The notes below the pieces were generated by a model. The model saw only the letters and a list, made by a program, of their open reading frames with translations. It did not search any database and was not told the DNA's origin. A program made the position numbers and the translations under genes. From Gymnodinialimonas phycosphaerae (GTDB lineage: Bacteria > Pseudomonadota > Alphaproteobacteria > Rhodobacterales > Rhodobacteraceae), in assembly GCF_019195455.1 (NCBI RefSeq), contig NZ_JAIMBW010000001.1:4120001-4184000 (forward strand): a stretch of 64,000 nt of DNA. The letters run 5' to 3'. Below are positions 23,860 through 32,953 of this stretch, one piece after another (position 1 is the stretch's first letter; each line of letters opens with the position of its first letter).

Positions 23860-24714
23860 ATGCCTGAGCGCGCCGAGATCTTCGAGGTTGGCCCCCGCGA
23901 CGGGTTGCAGAACGAGGCGCGGATGATAGCGACCTCGGACAAGGTCGCTTTGATCGACCATCTCGCGCGCGCGGGGTTTGCGCGGATCGAGGTTGCGTCC
24001 TTCGTGTCCCCGAAATGGGTGCCGCAGATGGCGGACGGGGCCGACGTACTGGCAGGTATCACGCGCATGGACGGTGTGAGCTACGCGGCGCTGACGCCCA
24101 ACATGCGGGGCTACGCGGGGGCCCTTGCCGCCAAGGCCAGCGAGATCGCGATCTTCGCGAGTGCCTCGGAGGGGTTTTCAAAGGCGAACCTGAACGCGAC
24201 CATCGAAGAGAGCCTCGCGCGGTTCGCGGAGGTGGCGGAGGCCGCCCGGGCCGATGGCATGCCGATGCGGGCCTATGTCTCTTGCGTCACGCAATGCCCT
24301 TTTGATGGAGAGACAGCGCCCGCACAGGTCGCCCGCCTCGTGGCAGCGCTACGGGACATGGGGGCTTACGAGGTCTCGCTTGGTGACACCTTGGGGCATG
24401 CTTGGCCCGCGCAGGTCGATGCGATGTTGGAAGCGGTGTTGCAGGAACTGCCCGCCGCGCAGCTGGCCGGGCATTTCCACGATACCGCCGGGCGCGCGTT
24501 GGAGAATGTGGATGTCGCCCTCGCGCGGGGGCTGCGGGTCTTCGATGGGGCTGTCGGCGGGCTTGGCGGCTGTCCCTATGCGCCGGGGGCGGCGGGCAAT
24601 GTCGCGACGGAAGCTTTGGACGCACATCTGCGCAAACGCGGCTTCGAAACGGGCCTCGACACCGAAATACTGGCGCAGGCCGCCGACATGGCGCGGCGCC
24701 TGAGGGAGGGCTGA
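23860..24714 (+). CDS. liuE: Hydroxymethylglutaryl-CoA lyase
   Basis: 284 aa TIM barrel of the HMGL-like family. The metal-binding start is EVGPRDGLQNE; the divalent metal histidines lie in GHFHDTAG; the signature cysteine loop is GAVGGLGGCPYAPGAAGNVATE, with the catalytic C in GGCPYAPGA. It cleaves HMG-CoA to acetoacetate and acetyl-CoA, the last step of leucine catabolism. The ATG at 23860 begins the conserved domain; a ribosome site AGGGCAGGGGGG lies upstream. It is 3 bp from the hydratase gene. Confidence 0.95.
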   Translation: MPERAEIFEVGPRDGLQNEARMIATSDKVALIDHLARAGFARIEVASFVSPKWVPQMADGADVLAGITRMDGVSYAALTPNMRGYAGALAAKASEIAIFASASEGFSKANLNATIEESLARFAEVAEAARADGMPMRAYVSCVTQCPFDGETAPAQVARLVAALRDMGAYEVSLGDTLGHAWPAQVDAMLEAVLQELPAAQLAGHFHDTAGRALENVDVALARGLRVFDGAVGGLGGCPYAPGAAGNVATEALDAHLRKRGFETGLDTEILAQAADMARRLREG

Positions 24715-24716
24715 GC

Positions 24717-25490
24717 ATGGACACGCTGGAAGTGACACGGGACGAAAGGGGTGTCGCAACGGTGCGGTTGAACCGCCCCGATGTGCACAACGCCATGAAC
24801 GCTGCGATGATTACGGATCTGACGGCGGCAGCCGAGGCGTTGGGCGGCGATCCGGCGGTGCGGGTCGTAGTGCTGACAGGGGCGGGGGCCAGCTTCTGCG
24901 CGGGCGGTGATCTGGGTTGGATGCGCGCGCAAATGGCTGCCGATGGGCCGACGCGCGCGCGGGAGGCGCGGGCCCTGGCGGCGATGCTGGGGACGCTCGA
25001 TCGCCTGCCCAAGCCGTTGATCGGCCGGATCCAGGGGCAAGCCTTTGGGGGCGGTGTCGGGTTGATGTCGGTCTGCGATGTGGCCGTGGGTGTCGAGGGC
25101 GCGAAGTTCGGGCTGACGGAAGTGCGGCTTGGGTTGATCCCGGCGACCATCGGGCCCTACGTGGTGGCGCGCATGGGCGCCGCGCGGGCGCGGCAGGTGT
25201 TCTTCTCGGGGCGCTTGTTTGGTGCGGCGGAGGCGGCGGGCCTTGGCCTTCTGGCCAAGGTCGTGGCGCCGGAGGCCCTGGATGACGCGGTGGAGGCCGA
25301 AATCGCGCCCTATCTGGCCGCGGCCCCCGGCGCGGTCGCCGAGGGCAAGGCCCTGGTTGCGGCCTTGGGAGGCGGCGTCAGCGCGGCGGATGTAGAGGCC
25401 TCCATCACCGCGCTGGTGGCGCGGTGGGAATCCGACGAAGCGGGCGAAGGGATCGCGGCGTTCTTCGACAAACGCAAGCCAAGCTGGTGA
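24717..25490 (+). CDS. liuC: Methylglutaconyl-CoA hydratase (enoyl-CoA hydratase family)
   Basis: 257 aa crotonase fold. The oxyanion-hole segments are GAGASFCAGGDLGWM and IQGQAFGGGVGLMSVCDVAVG; the acid/base region is TEVRLGLIPATIGPYVVARMG. Hydrates 3-methylglutaconyl-CoA to HMG-CoA, assigned by its position between lyase and ligase genes in a liu operon rather than by sequence alone. Translational coupling with liuE is likely (3-bp gap). Other enoyl-CoA hydratase substrates cannot be excluded. Confidence 0.88.
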   Translation: MDTLEVTRDERGVATVRLNRPDVHNAMNAAMITDLTAAAEALGGDPAVRVVVLTGAGASFCAGGDLGWMRAQMAADGPTRAREARALAAMLGTLDRLPKPLIGRIQGQAFGGGVGLMSVCDVAVGVEGAKFGLTEVRLGLIPATIGPYVVARMGAARARQVFFSGRLFGAAEAAGLGLLAKVVAPEALDDAVEAEIAPYLAAAPGAVAEGKALVAALGGGVSAADVEASITALVARWESDEAGEGIAAFFDKRKPSW

Positions 25491-25535
25491 GGGTGGCACA
25501 GGGCCTGCGCCGGGTTCATGCCGCGCTGCGGCGGG

Positions 25536-25557
25536 CGCACCCTCTGGACAGGGTGCG
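25536..25557. terminator. Stem-loop between liuC and the acyl-CoA ligase gene
   Basis: CGCACCCT-CTGGAC-AGGGTGCG: 8-bp perfect stem with a 6-nt loop. It lies 46 bp after the liuC stop and is not followed by a T run, so it is at most a weak or Rho-assisted terminator, or an RNA-processing hairpin between operon segments. Confidence 0.4.
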
Positions 25558-25620
25558 GGAATATCGCCCATCGTAGCCCTTAGCGGCGCCGTCAGAGCTG
25601 CCGTACCAGGGAGATTTGAC

Positions 25621-27165
25621 ATGGCCATATTCGCAAGCCCCCGCGCGCCTGTTTCGGTGCCCGATACCTCGGTGACCCAGACCCTCTTCGAGGGGCTGAC
25701 AGGCCGTGAAGACAAAGTTGTCGTGATCGACGGTCCTTCGGGGCGGACGGTGACGGCGGGGGCGTTGATGTCGCAAATCAAGGCGCTTGCGGGCGGGCTG
25801 ACGGCACGGGGCATCCTGCCCGGCGGCACCATTGCGATCCTGGCCCCCAACATTCCCGAATACCCCGTCGTCTTCCATGGTGTGGCCTGGGGCGGGGGGA
25901 CCGTCACCACGATCAACCCCACCTACACGGCGCCTGAAATCCAGCACCAGTTGCAGGATGCGGGCGCGGTGATGCTTGTCACGATCTCGATGTTCGAGGA
26001 GGTCGCGCGCACGGCCATGGTCGGCACCGACTGTCGCGATCTGGTTGTGCTGGACGGCGGCGGCAATGGCGCCTTGGGGATGGCCGACGTAATGGGCGCG
26101 GAATTGCCCGAGCAGGCGCCCGGCGATTGGGCGAAGGATGTGGTCGTTCTGCCCTATTCCAGCGGCACGACAGGGCGGCCCAAGGGCGTGATGTTGACCC
26201 ACCGCAACCTGGTGGCGAATGTCACGCAATCCGCCGCCGTGGCGGACATCACCCCGGACGACAAGGCCATCGCCTTCCTGCCGTTCTTCCACATCTACGG
26301 CATGACCGTGCTGATGAACCTGTTCCTCAACCAGCGCGCCATGATCATCACCATGCCGCGCTTCGATCTGGAGATGTATCTGCGCCTGATCCAGGAGCAC
26401 CGCGCGACGCGGCTTTATATCGTGCCGCCGGTGGCGTTGGCGCTGGCGAAACACCCGATGGTGGATGATTACGACGTGTCCTCGGTGAAACAGATCTTCT
26501 CGGGCGCCGCCCCGATGGGGGCCGAGATCGAGGCGGCCGTGGGCACGCGATTTGGCGCAAATTCGGTGCAGGGCTACGGCATGACGGAGCTGAGCCCGAT
26601 CAGCCACATGACACAGGGCGACAGCATCCGCCATGGCTCCAGCGGGCAGGCGGTGCCCTCGACCGAATGCCGGATCGTGGATCCGGAGACACTGGAGGAC
26701 CTGCCCGCAGGTCTGGAAGGAGAGCTGTGGATTCGCGGCCCGCAGGTGATGAAAGGCTACCTGAACAATCCCGACGCCACGGCAGAGACGATGGCAGAGG
26801 GCGACTGGCTGCGCACCGGCGATCTGGCCGAGATCGACGAAGAAGGCTTCATGTACATCCGGGACCGCCTGAAAGAACTGATCAAATACAAGGGCTTCCA
26901 GGTGGCCCCCGCCGAGGTGGAGGCCGCGCTGTGCGCCTGTGAGGGTGTCACCGATGCCGCCGTGATCGGGCGCATCGATGCAGAGGCGGGCGAAGTGCCG
27001 ATCGCCTTCGTCGTGGCCCCCGAGGTGGAAGAGGCCACGCTGCGCGCCCATTGCGAGGGGTGCCTGGCCCACTACAAGCATCCTGTGGACTATCGGTTCG
27101 TCGACAGCGTTCCGAAATCCGCCAGCGGCAAGATCCTGCGCCGGGAATTGCGCGACAAGCTGTGA
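25621..27165 (+). CDS. AMP-dependent acyl-CoA ligase (4-coumarate-CoA ligase-like)
   Basis: 514 aa ANL-family adenylate-forming enzyme. The P-loop motif PYSSGTTGRPKG lies at 178-189 and the A5 region is QGYGMTELSP. The A7/A8 hinge is WLRTGDLAEIDEEGFMYIRDRLKELIKYKGFQVAPAEVE, and the catalytic lysine is in SGKILRREL near the C-terminus. It activates a carboxylic acid to its CoA ester; at the end of a leucine/isovalerate operon it may activate isovalerate or an acyclic isoprenoid acid, but the substrate is inferred. Confidence 0.9.
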   Translation: MAIFASPRAPVSVPDTSVTQTLFEGLTGREDKVVVIDGPSGRTVTAGALMSQIKALAGGLTARGILPGGTIAILAPNIPEYPVVFHGVAWGGGTVTTINPTYTAPEIQHQLQDAGAVMLVTISMFEEVARTAMVGTDCRDLVVLDGGGNGALGMADVMGAELPEQAPGDWAKDVVVLPYSSGTTGRPKGVMLTHRNLVANVTQSAAVADITPDDKAIAFLPFFHIYGMTVLMNLFLNQRAMIITMPRFDLEMYLRLIQEHRATRLYIVPPVALALAKHPMVDDYDVSSVKQIFSGAAPMGAEIEAAVGTRFGANSVQGYGMTELSPISHMTQGDSIRHGSSGQAVPSTECRIVDPETLEDLPAGLEGELWIRGPQVMKGYLNNPDATAETMAEGDWLRTGDLAEIDEEGFMYIRDRLKELIKYKGFQVAPAEVEAALCACEGVTDAAVIGRIDAEAGEVPIAFVVAPEVEEATLRAHCEGCLAHYKHPVDYRFVDSVPKSASGKILRRELRDKL

Positions 27166-27348
27166 GGGGGGCGCAGGCTTGCGGTAAAGGCCAATGACGG
27201 CTGTACGGGACGGGGCGGACTTTGGTTGCGCCCATGTCAATGGCCGCTATTGGATCACCCCCTGTCGAATGCGACCGACGGTATTCCGTTTGATCCAGAG
27301 GGTGACTAGACTCCGACGCACCTGAACACTTTGCGTTGAAGGAAAAAA

Positions 27349-27945
27349 ATGTCAGTGGTCCGAAGTCTGGTGGCGCCGAAGGGCAAAGTGATTTTCCAGC
27401 CTGGGCAATCCTGTCCTGGATTCATTGTCCTTTCCAAGGGTTCGATCAAGGTGACGCTGACAGGCTCAAGTGGTCGCGAAGTCGTTCTGTACAGGGTTCG
27501 CCCCGGAGAGGTTTGTCTGCAAACACTGTCCTGCTTGATCAATGACCAACCCTATGGTGCCGAGGGTGTTGCCGAGACAGAGATTGCCGGCCAATTGGTG
27601 CCTGCCAGCGATTTCCACAAGAAACTCGCTGACGATCAGGTGTTTCGCGACGGGATCATGTCGTCTGTCGCGACGCGGTTCGCCGAATACCAGCAACTCG
27701 TGGAAGAAATCGCTTTGACAGGCTTCGATGCACGGCTTGCCAATGTGCTTCTACGGATGGTCGGGCCCACAGGCGTGGTCGAGACAACGCACGCGGCTTT
27801 GGCGACGGAGACGGCCTCGGGGCGGGCGTATGTGACACGCAAACTTGCTGAATTCGCGAAGAAGGGCTGGGTCAAACAGAAAGATGACGGTATCGAAATC
27901 CTGAACTTGCGCGAATTGGAGCAAGTTGCCGCATGTTTGCGGTGA
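27349..27945 (+). CDS. Crp/Fnr-family transcriptional regulator
   Basis: 198 aa. N-terminal cyclic-nucleotide-binding-like beta-roll (about 1-110, FQPGQSCPGFIVLSKGSIKVTL, YRVRPGEVCLQTLSCLI) and a C-terminal winged helix (about 145-195, THAALATETASGRAYVTRKLAEFAKKGWVK). There is no Fnr-type N-terminal Cys cluster, but C23, C52 and C58 are near the ligand fold. The residues for cAMP binding (PFGE, RT) are not evident. It lies 71 bp upstream of a small membrane protein gene that it may regulate. Confidence 0.88.
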   Translation: MSVVRSLVAPKGKVIFQPGQSCPGFIVLSKGSIKVTLTGSSGREVVLYRVRPGEVCLQTLSCLINDQPYGAEGVAETEIAGQLVPASDFHKKLADDQVFRDGIMSSVATRFAEYQQLVEEIALTGFDARLANVLLRMVGPTGVVETTHAALATETASGRAYVTRKLAEFAKKGWVKQKDDGIEILNLRELEQVAACLR

Positions 27946-28016
27946 CATTGTCACCGCGTAGCGCCGTCATATCGCGATAACATTGGGCATGAAACTCATG
28001 AATGGAGGGCCAAGCG

Positions 28017-28211
28017 ATGTCCAAAAATGAAGGTACCATTGACCGCGTTCTACGCGTTGTTCTTGGTCTCGTGCTATTGTCACTCGTATTCGTTGGACCA
28101 CAATCGTGGTGGGGTCTGATCGGCCTTGTGCCCTTGGTGACCGGGCTGATGGGCAGTTGCCCAGTGTATTCCATTCTGGGGATCAGCACCTGCCCAATGA
28201 AAAACGAATAA
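28017..28211 (+). CDS. DUF2892-type small inner-membrane protein
   Basis: 64 aa with two hydrophobic helices (DRVLRVVLGLVLLSLVFVG; WWGLIGLVPLVTGLMGSCPVYSILG) and the C-terminal GSCPVYSILGISTCP motif. This is the YgaP-membrane-domain/DUF2892 pattern (NxGxxDRxxR start, xTGxxGxCPxYxxxGxxTC). The role of this family is unclear; members are often fused or linked to rhodanese domains or to Crp-type regulators. ATG at 28017 is selected by the GGAGGG ribosome site at 28003-28008. Confidence 0.85.
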   Translation: MSKNEGTIDRVLRVVLGLVLLSLVFVGPQSWWGLIGLVPLVTGLMGSCPVYSILGISTCPMKNE

Positions 28212-28235
28212 CCACCACAGCGTCGATCCAAGGCA

Positions 28236-28260
28236 AGCTGCGGTGATACCCGCCGCAGCT
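28236..28260. terminator. Stem-loop after the DUF2892 gene
   Basis: AGCTGCGG/CCGCAGCT stem of 8 bp (28236-28243 with 28253-28260), loop of 9 nt, 25 nt after the stop codon. There is no strong T tract, so terminator activity is uncertain. The remaining 207 bp up to nuoA carry no recognisable gene and should contain the nuo promoter. Confidence 0.4.
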
Positions 28261-28467
28261 GGTCCTGCTTCCGTATTCGGTGAACCGACTTCTGCTGTGT
28301 TACAGGAACCGAGGAGCAGCCGTTCATTCAGATTGCAGCGTCGGGGACCTCGGGCTCAAACCCGCCACTCGCCTCTGTCACCGCACGCCTTTGCCGCAGC
28401 CTTGGCCCGTTGACCGCTGCGCGGCGGCGGCGTAGACCTCGGGAAGACACAAACGACGGACGCGACC

Positions 28468-28833
28468 ATGACCGAGCTTCTGACAGAATACGCCCCGATC
28501 CTGATCTTCCTGGGTCTGGCCATTGGCCTGGCGCTGGTGCTGATCCTGGCGGCGGTCGTGGTTGCGGTCAGCAACCCGGACCCGGAAAAGGTCAGCGCCT
28601 ATGAATGCGGGTTCAACGCCTTCGATGACGCGCGGATGAAGTTTGACGTGCGCTTCTACCTGGTGGCGATCCTGTTCATCATCTTTGATCTGGAAATCGC
28701 GTTCCTGTTCCCCTGGGCCACGGCGTTTCCGGGGCTGAGTGACCTCGCGTTCTGGTCGATGATGGTCTTCCTTGGCGTGCTGACGATCGGCTTCGCCTAT
28801 GAGTGGAAGAAGGGCGCGCTGGACTGGGAATAA
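28468..28833 (+). CDS. nuoA: NADH-quinone oxidoreductase subunit A
   Basis: 121 aa, three TM helices, usual length. The conserved loop [45 protein letters not shown] is characteristic, with its cysteine in YECGF and the FDLE acidic residues on TM2. Membrane-arm subunit near the quinone entry of complex I. First gene of the nuo locus, but separated from nuoB by 2.65 kb of accessory sequence, unlike the usual adjacent nuoA-nuoB layout. Confidence 0.97.
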   Translation: MTELLTEYAPILIFLGLAIGLALVLILAAVVVAVSNPDPEKVSAYECGFNAFDDARMKFDVRFYLVAILFIIFDLEIAFLFPWATAFPGLSDLAFWSMMVFLGVLTIGFAYEWKKGALDWE

Positions 28834-29132
28834 CTGGTCCGGGGCTCTAGTGCTCAAGCTTGAGCATAGTAGCCAAGTAGTTGATTGAAAACGAATAAGC
28901 CGATTTCGTTTACGTTTTTTTAATCCCAAATCGGCTTGTGGGCCCATGGGGTGCAACCGATCCCGCCCCAATGCCATGATGGCCTGCGCGACCAAGCCGC
29001 GGCATGGGGATGACCAGCGCGTTACACGCCTGCCCCGGAGAGGCAAAGCGCCAGAGCGCGGCCAAGTGCACAGAGCGGCAGCTGTGAGCCCATTTTACCG
29101 ACTGCTGCACCATCAACGAAGGTCCGGTCAAC
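28834..29132. other. Gap after nuoA with palindrome and stem-loop
   Basis: No gene is supported in this 299-bp stretch. It contains the perfect palindrome TGCTCAAGCTTGAGCA (28851-28866) and a 10-bp stem (28897-28906 with 28928-28937, AAGCCGATTT/AAATCGGCTT) around a 21-nt loop containing a TTTTTTT run. These could form a weak terminator for a nuoA transcript. The part around 28870-28920 is AT-richer than the surroundings, consistent with an insertion boundary. Confidence 0.5.
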
Positions 29133-29636
29133 TCAGAGTTTCGTGTCAACATGATGCATCACCAAATTGAATCCTTCCTCGGATGAAGGGGCAACGAAGT
29201 GTTTCGAAATCTGTCGAAATTGCTCTTCTGTTGCCGCAAACGGATGATCACCTTGCGCGTTGCGAGCATGAAGCCGTGCGATACAGACTTCATCAGGGAC
29301 ATCTAAAACGTGAAGTTTGTGTGCAGCCTTTGTCTGTTCCAAGATGCTCCGCATCCAATCACGCGAAGCAATTGTATTTGCTTGGAAGTCTAAAACAACT
29401 GAGATTCCCTCATTTAGCAATGAGACGACGTGTGGTCCCATGACCTCGCGAAACTTTGACATGCACCGCATGTAGTCCGAAATCGATGCCATTTCTTCAG
29501 AAAAAAGACCGTACAGCCACTCATCTTCAGCAATCACAATCGTTCCAGCCGTGCGACTAAGTTGGACAGCCAGAGTGGATTTTCCAGAAGAAATTTTTCC
29601 GCACAACAAGTGCAGAGTTGGTGTCGTCGAGGACAT
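29133..29636 (-). CDS. P-loop kinase-like NTPase (zeta/chloramphenicol-phosphotransferase-like)
   Basis: 167 aa. Walker A is GKISSGKST (13-21). The rest fits a small nucleotide-kinase fold: hydrophobic VSLLNEGISVVLDFQA strand as Walker B-like, and LDVPDEVCIARLHARN with the arginine of a lid (LHARN). Such folds occur in zeta toxins, ATP-dependent kinases and the AAA_33 family. Base composition is clearly lower in GC3 than all neighbours, and it is the only minus-strand gene in the nuo locus, so recent acquisition is likely. No antitoxin gene is visible next to it, so I do not call it a toxin. Confidence 0.75.
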   Translation of the reverse strand: MSSTTPTLHLLCGKISSGKSTLAVQLSRTAGTIVIAEDEWLYGLFSEEMASISDYMRCMSKFREVMGPHVVSLLNEGISVVLDFQANTIASRDWMRSILEQTKAAHKLHVLDVPDEVCIARLHARNAQGDHPFAATEEQFRQISKHFVAPSSEEGFNLVMHHVDTKL

Positions 29637-29782
29637 ATGAATACCCTTGTTCAGCGCGACGCGCGCAGTTGACGTTCAAATCCGAATTAGCCCGGCCCGG
29701 TAATCAGACCGGGAAGGTAATTCGATTTTGGTCCTGACGACCAAAGTTCTGAACGACAGTATTCATGCACCTTTAGTGACAC

Positions 29783-30022
29783 ATGGGGTTCTTTATGTCT
29801 ATCGGTGGAGCCGACCTTGGAGCAGCCGCAGCGAAAGCTAACAAAGTCCGCTTAGCAGACATTTCCGATGAATGGCGCGTGGCGTGCCTTGTAGCAGGAA
29901 TTTCTCTGAAATCCGGCGACATAGGCATTTGCGCCGAGGCCTTGGCCATGGTGTCGGCCGATCTTCAGGAGCGCATCGCGTCGGTCAGGAAGGTTTTCGC
30001 GCCTTCGGGGTTGTTTGCATAG
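29783..30022 (+). CDS. Weak 79-aa open frame
   Basis: Encodes MSIGGADLGAAAAKANKVRL at its start and a central helix-like DLQERIASVRKVF region. There is no clear ribosome site, no recognised family and mixed codon quality. Its 3' part overlaps a high-GC3 minus-strand frame (29965-30114), so at most one of the two is real at that point. Listed because no other gene explains 29700-29960. Confidence 0.22.
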   Translation: MGFFMSIGGADLGAAAAKANKVRLADISDEWRVACLVAGISLKSGDIGICAEALAMVSADLQERIASVRKVFAPSGLFA

Positions 30023-30114
30023 CCCTTGAACGCGACCTTGAACGGGGTCTCGAAAGGGGGGGGCGCGAAGGTGAACATCATGGGGTATTGGCCTGTGGAA
30101 GGGGGCTTTGGCAT
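29965..30114 (-). CDS. Small open frame, possibly a remnant gene
   Basis: 49 codons (MPKPPSTGQYPMMFTFAPPP at the start, KTFLTDAMRS at the end) with about 80 percent G or C at third positions, as in the real genes of this window. That pattern supports coding on the minus strand. The protein is short, has a Pro/Phe-rich start and no recognised domain. It may be a small protein or the surviving N-terminal part of a disrupted gene at the edge of the inserted kinase region. Confidence 0.35.
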   Translation of the reverse strand: MPKPPSTGQYPMMFTFAPPPFETPFKVAFKGYANNPEGAKTFLTDAMRS

Positions 30115-30230
30115 GCGTATCGGAGGGCCAAGGGACCGTCACCGCAGGAAGTCCTTTGCCCTGCGCGCCATAAAAATCTCAACTCCCCCGATAGCGCGAA
30201 GGTTGACCGTATTCATCAGGACCTTTCGCC

Positions 30231-30707
30231 ATGCATGCTTTGCTTTACCGTTTGTTCCGCCTGCGTCGTTTGATCTGCGTGGCGATCCTACTGCCGATGC
30301 TGAGCGTTGCGATCGTCTATCTGCTGAAGGGACCGGTGGCGCTGGCGCTGGCCCCGATCGCGGTGCTGGTGCCGGTCGCCCATGTGCTATGGTATCCCAA
30401 TGCCCGGATGGAGACGCTGCCCGTCTCGATCAGCCTGAGCTTCGTGCTGATCCTGGGGGGTATGATCGGGCCGGACGTGGGCCTGGTGGGCCTGGCGCTG
30501 CGCCTTGCGGGTATTGCGGTTCTGGGGGGCTTGTTGGTCCTGGCGTTCTCCACCGTATTGATTCGGTGCGATTTCAGCGGGACCGGCGCAACCGATCACG
30601 ACCCGCGCGCGGCGCTGGTCGCGGCTGTCGCCAGTGGCGTTGAAGCGGGCGGTGACGCTTTACCCCGAACGCGAGGACGACAAGATCACCTGCGGGCCTG
30701 CCAATGA
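30231..30707 (+). CDS. Multi-pass membrane protein with possible frameshift junction
   Basis: 158 aa as read. Residues 1-113 contain three to four hydrophobic segments (ICVAILLPMLSVAIVYLL; VALALAPIAVLVPVAHVLW; SLSFVLILGGMIGP; ALRLAGIAVLGGLLVLAFSTV). The last 45 residues are Arg/Gly/Ala-rich and unlike a real C-terminus, while a well-formed frame begins at 30634 in the +1 frame. The gene may therefore end earlier in function, or the two frames may be one protein joined by a frameshift. Not recognised by family. Confidence 0.6.
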   Translation: MHALLYRLFRLRRLICVAILLPMLSVAIVYLLKGPVALALAPIAVLVPVAHVLWYPNARMETLPVSISLSFVLILGGMIGPDVGLVGLALRLAGIAVLGGLLVLAFSTVLIRCDFSGTGATDHDPRAALVAAVASGVEAGGDALPRTRGRQDHLRACQ

Positions 30708-31269
30708 GGAGGGCATTTTCGAGGTGACGATGCATCTGGACGGCCCCACCTTTGCCTGTGCCATGGGGGACGAGGGCGCCGATTTCGACGTGGATGTGGA
30801 TGTGCATGTGGAAGACGAGGCCGACATCCAGGCCGCCATGGCCGAGATGAGCGCGCAATTGCAGGAGATCGGGGCCGAGGACATCGAGATTTCGTTTGAG
30901 GCCGCCCCACCCGATGAGGGCGCCCATGACCTGCACCTGATCGGTATCGTCAGCCATTCCGACGCGACAAGTCACGACGTGATCGTGCTGGATGAAAACA
31001 CCCGGGAGACGACGGCCACACGGATGACGTTCACGCCCAAGGGCAAGGGCACGCTTGTCACCATGGAAGAGCGCAGCGCGCCCATGGCAAGGGGGTTTGC
31101 CCTGGGTTTCTGGTGGCAGGATGACGGGACGGATTACCTGATCGACGAGATCGACCGGGCCGAGGAACGTACCCTGCGGGCCAACCGCTCGGCCGGGCAA
31201 GCGAGCTTGCTGGAGGATATCGCCCTGCGGCTGACGTCAAGAGAAGAGCCGGTAACGCCCGCTGAATAG
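30634..31269 (+). CDS. Acidic soluble protein (GTG start) overlapping the membrane gene
   Basis: 211 aa. It has an acidic stretch GDEGADFDVDVDVHVEDEAD (about 47-66) followed by helical AAMAEMSAQLQEIGAEDIEI, then a beta-rich part (LHLIGIVSHSDATSHDVIVL, MTFTPKGKGTLVTMEER) and a C-terminal helix. No family can be named with confidence; the second half recalls SRPBCC-like folds. It overlaps the upstream membrane frame by 74 nt, which is unusually long. With that frame it may form one membrane-anchored protein. Followed by three terminator-like repeats. Confidence 0.6.
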   Translation: MALKRAVTLYPEREDDKITCGPANEEGIFEVTMHLDGPTFACAMGDEGADFDVDVDVHVEDEADIQAAMAEMSAQLQEIGAEDIEISFEAAPPDEGAHDLHLIGIVSHSDATSHDVIVLDENTRETTATRMTFTPKGKGTLVTMEERSAPMARGFALGFWWQDDGTDYLIDEIDRAEERTLRANRSAGQASLLEDIALRLTSREEPVTPAE

Positions 31270-31290
31270 TTTGTTCGGATGAGGAATGGG

Positions 31291-31380
31291 GCCCAACGCA
31301 CGGCTGTGCGATGCTTTTGGGCCCTTCGCAATGCTGCGCATTGCTTTTGGGCCCTTCGCAATGCTGCGCATTGCTTTTGG
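31291..31380 (+). repeat. 30-bp tandem repeat with hairpins, three copies
   Basis: Units 31291-31320, 31321-31350 and 31351-31380. The second and third are identical; the first is diverged but has the same length. Each identical unit contains GCAATGC-TGC-GCATTGC, a 7-bp stem with a 3-nt loop, immediately followed by TTTTGG. This is a terminator-like structure in tandem just upstream of nuoB, downstream of the 30634 gene. Confidence 0.88.
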
Positions 31381-31422
31381 GTGCGACAAGGTCACGCCGC
31401 TCAAATGGCGCGCTCACGTTGA

Positions 31423-32329
<907 letters not shown>

Positions 32330-32333
<4 letters not shown>

Positions 32334-32953
32334 GTGCAGCCCTGCAAGAACTGGCCGAGTACCTGACGGAAAAGCGCCCCGATGATGTGGTGTCCACGGA
32401 CATCAACGCCATGGGCGAGTTGAGCGTCACCGTCGCGCCCGCGCAACTGGTGGAGTTCATCGAGTTCCTCAAGACCGACCGGACCTGCCGATTCTCGACC
32501 CTGATCGACATCACGGCGGTGGATTACCCCTCACGCGATCGGCGCTTCGATGTCGTGTATCACTTCCTCAGCATGTACCAGAACCACCGGGTCCGCGTCC
32601 GCGCGGCGATCCGTGAGGATGAGACGCTACCCTCGATCTCGAACGTGCATCCGGGCGCTGGCTGGTACGAGCGCGAGATCTACGACATGTTCGGCATCCT
32701 GATCACCGGCCACGCGGACCTGCGCCGCCTGCTGACGGACTATGGCTTCCGCGGCCACCCGCTGCGCAAGGATTTCCCGACGACGGGCTACACCGAAGTG
32801 CGCTACGATGAAGAGCTAAAGCGCGTGGTCTATGAGCCGGTGAGCCTGGTTCAGGAATACCGCCAGTTCGATTTCATGTCCCCGTGGGAAGGCGCGCAAT
32901 ACGTGCTTCCGGGCGATGAGAAGGCCGATGCAAAGGCGGGGGAGAAGGCATAA
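32330..32953 (+). CDS. nuoC: NADH-quinone oxidoreductase subunit C
   Basis: 207 aa, normal length for unfused NuoC (30-kDa subunit). The conserved C-terminal half contains [17 protein letters not shown] and [25 protein letters not shown]. No metal centre; a structural subunit of the Q-module, in contact with NuoD. The alphaproteobacterial gene is separate, unlike the E. coli nuoCD fusion. Stop and next start overlap by one base. Confidence 0.96.

Noticed and set aside
28834..29132. Insertion-sequence remnant
   Set aside because: A palindrome and a stem are present, but no transposase fragment or paired target-site duplication could be identified.
28910..29152. 80-codon minus-strand frame upstream of the kinase
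   Set aside because: No family, no ribosome site; overlaps the kinase 3' end and looks non-coding.
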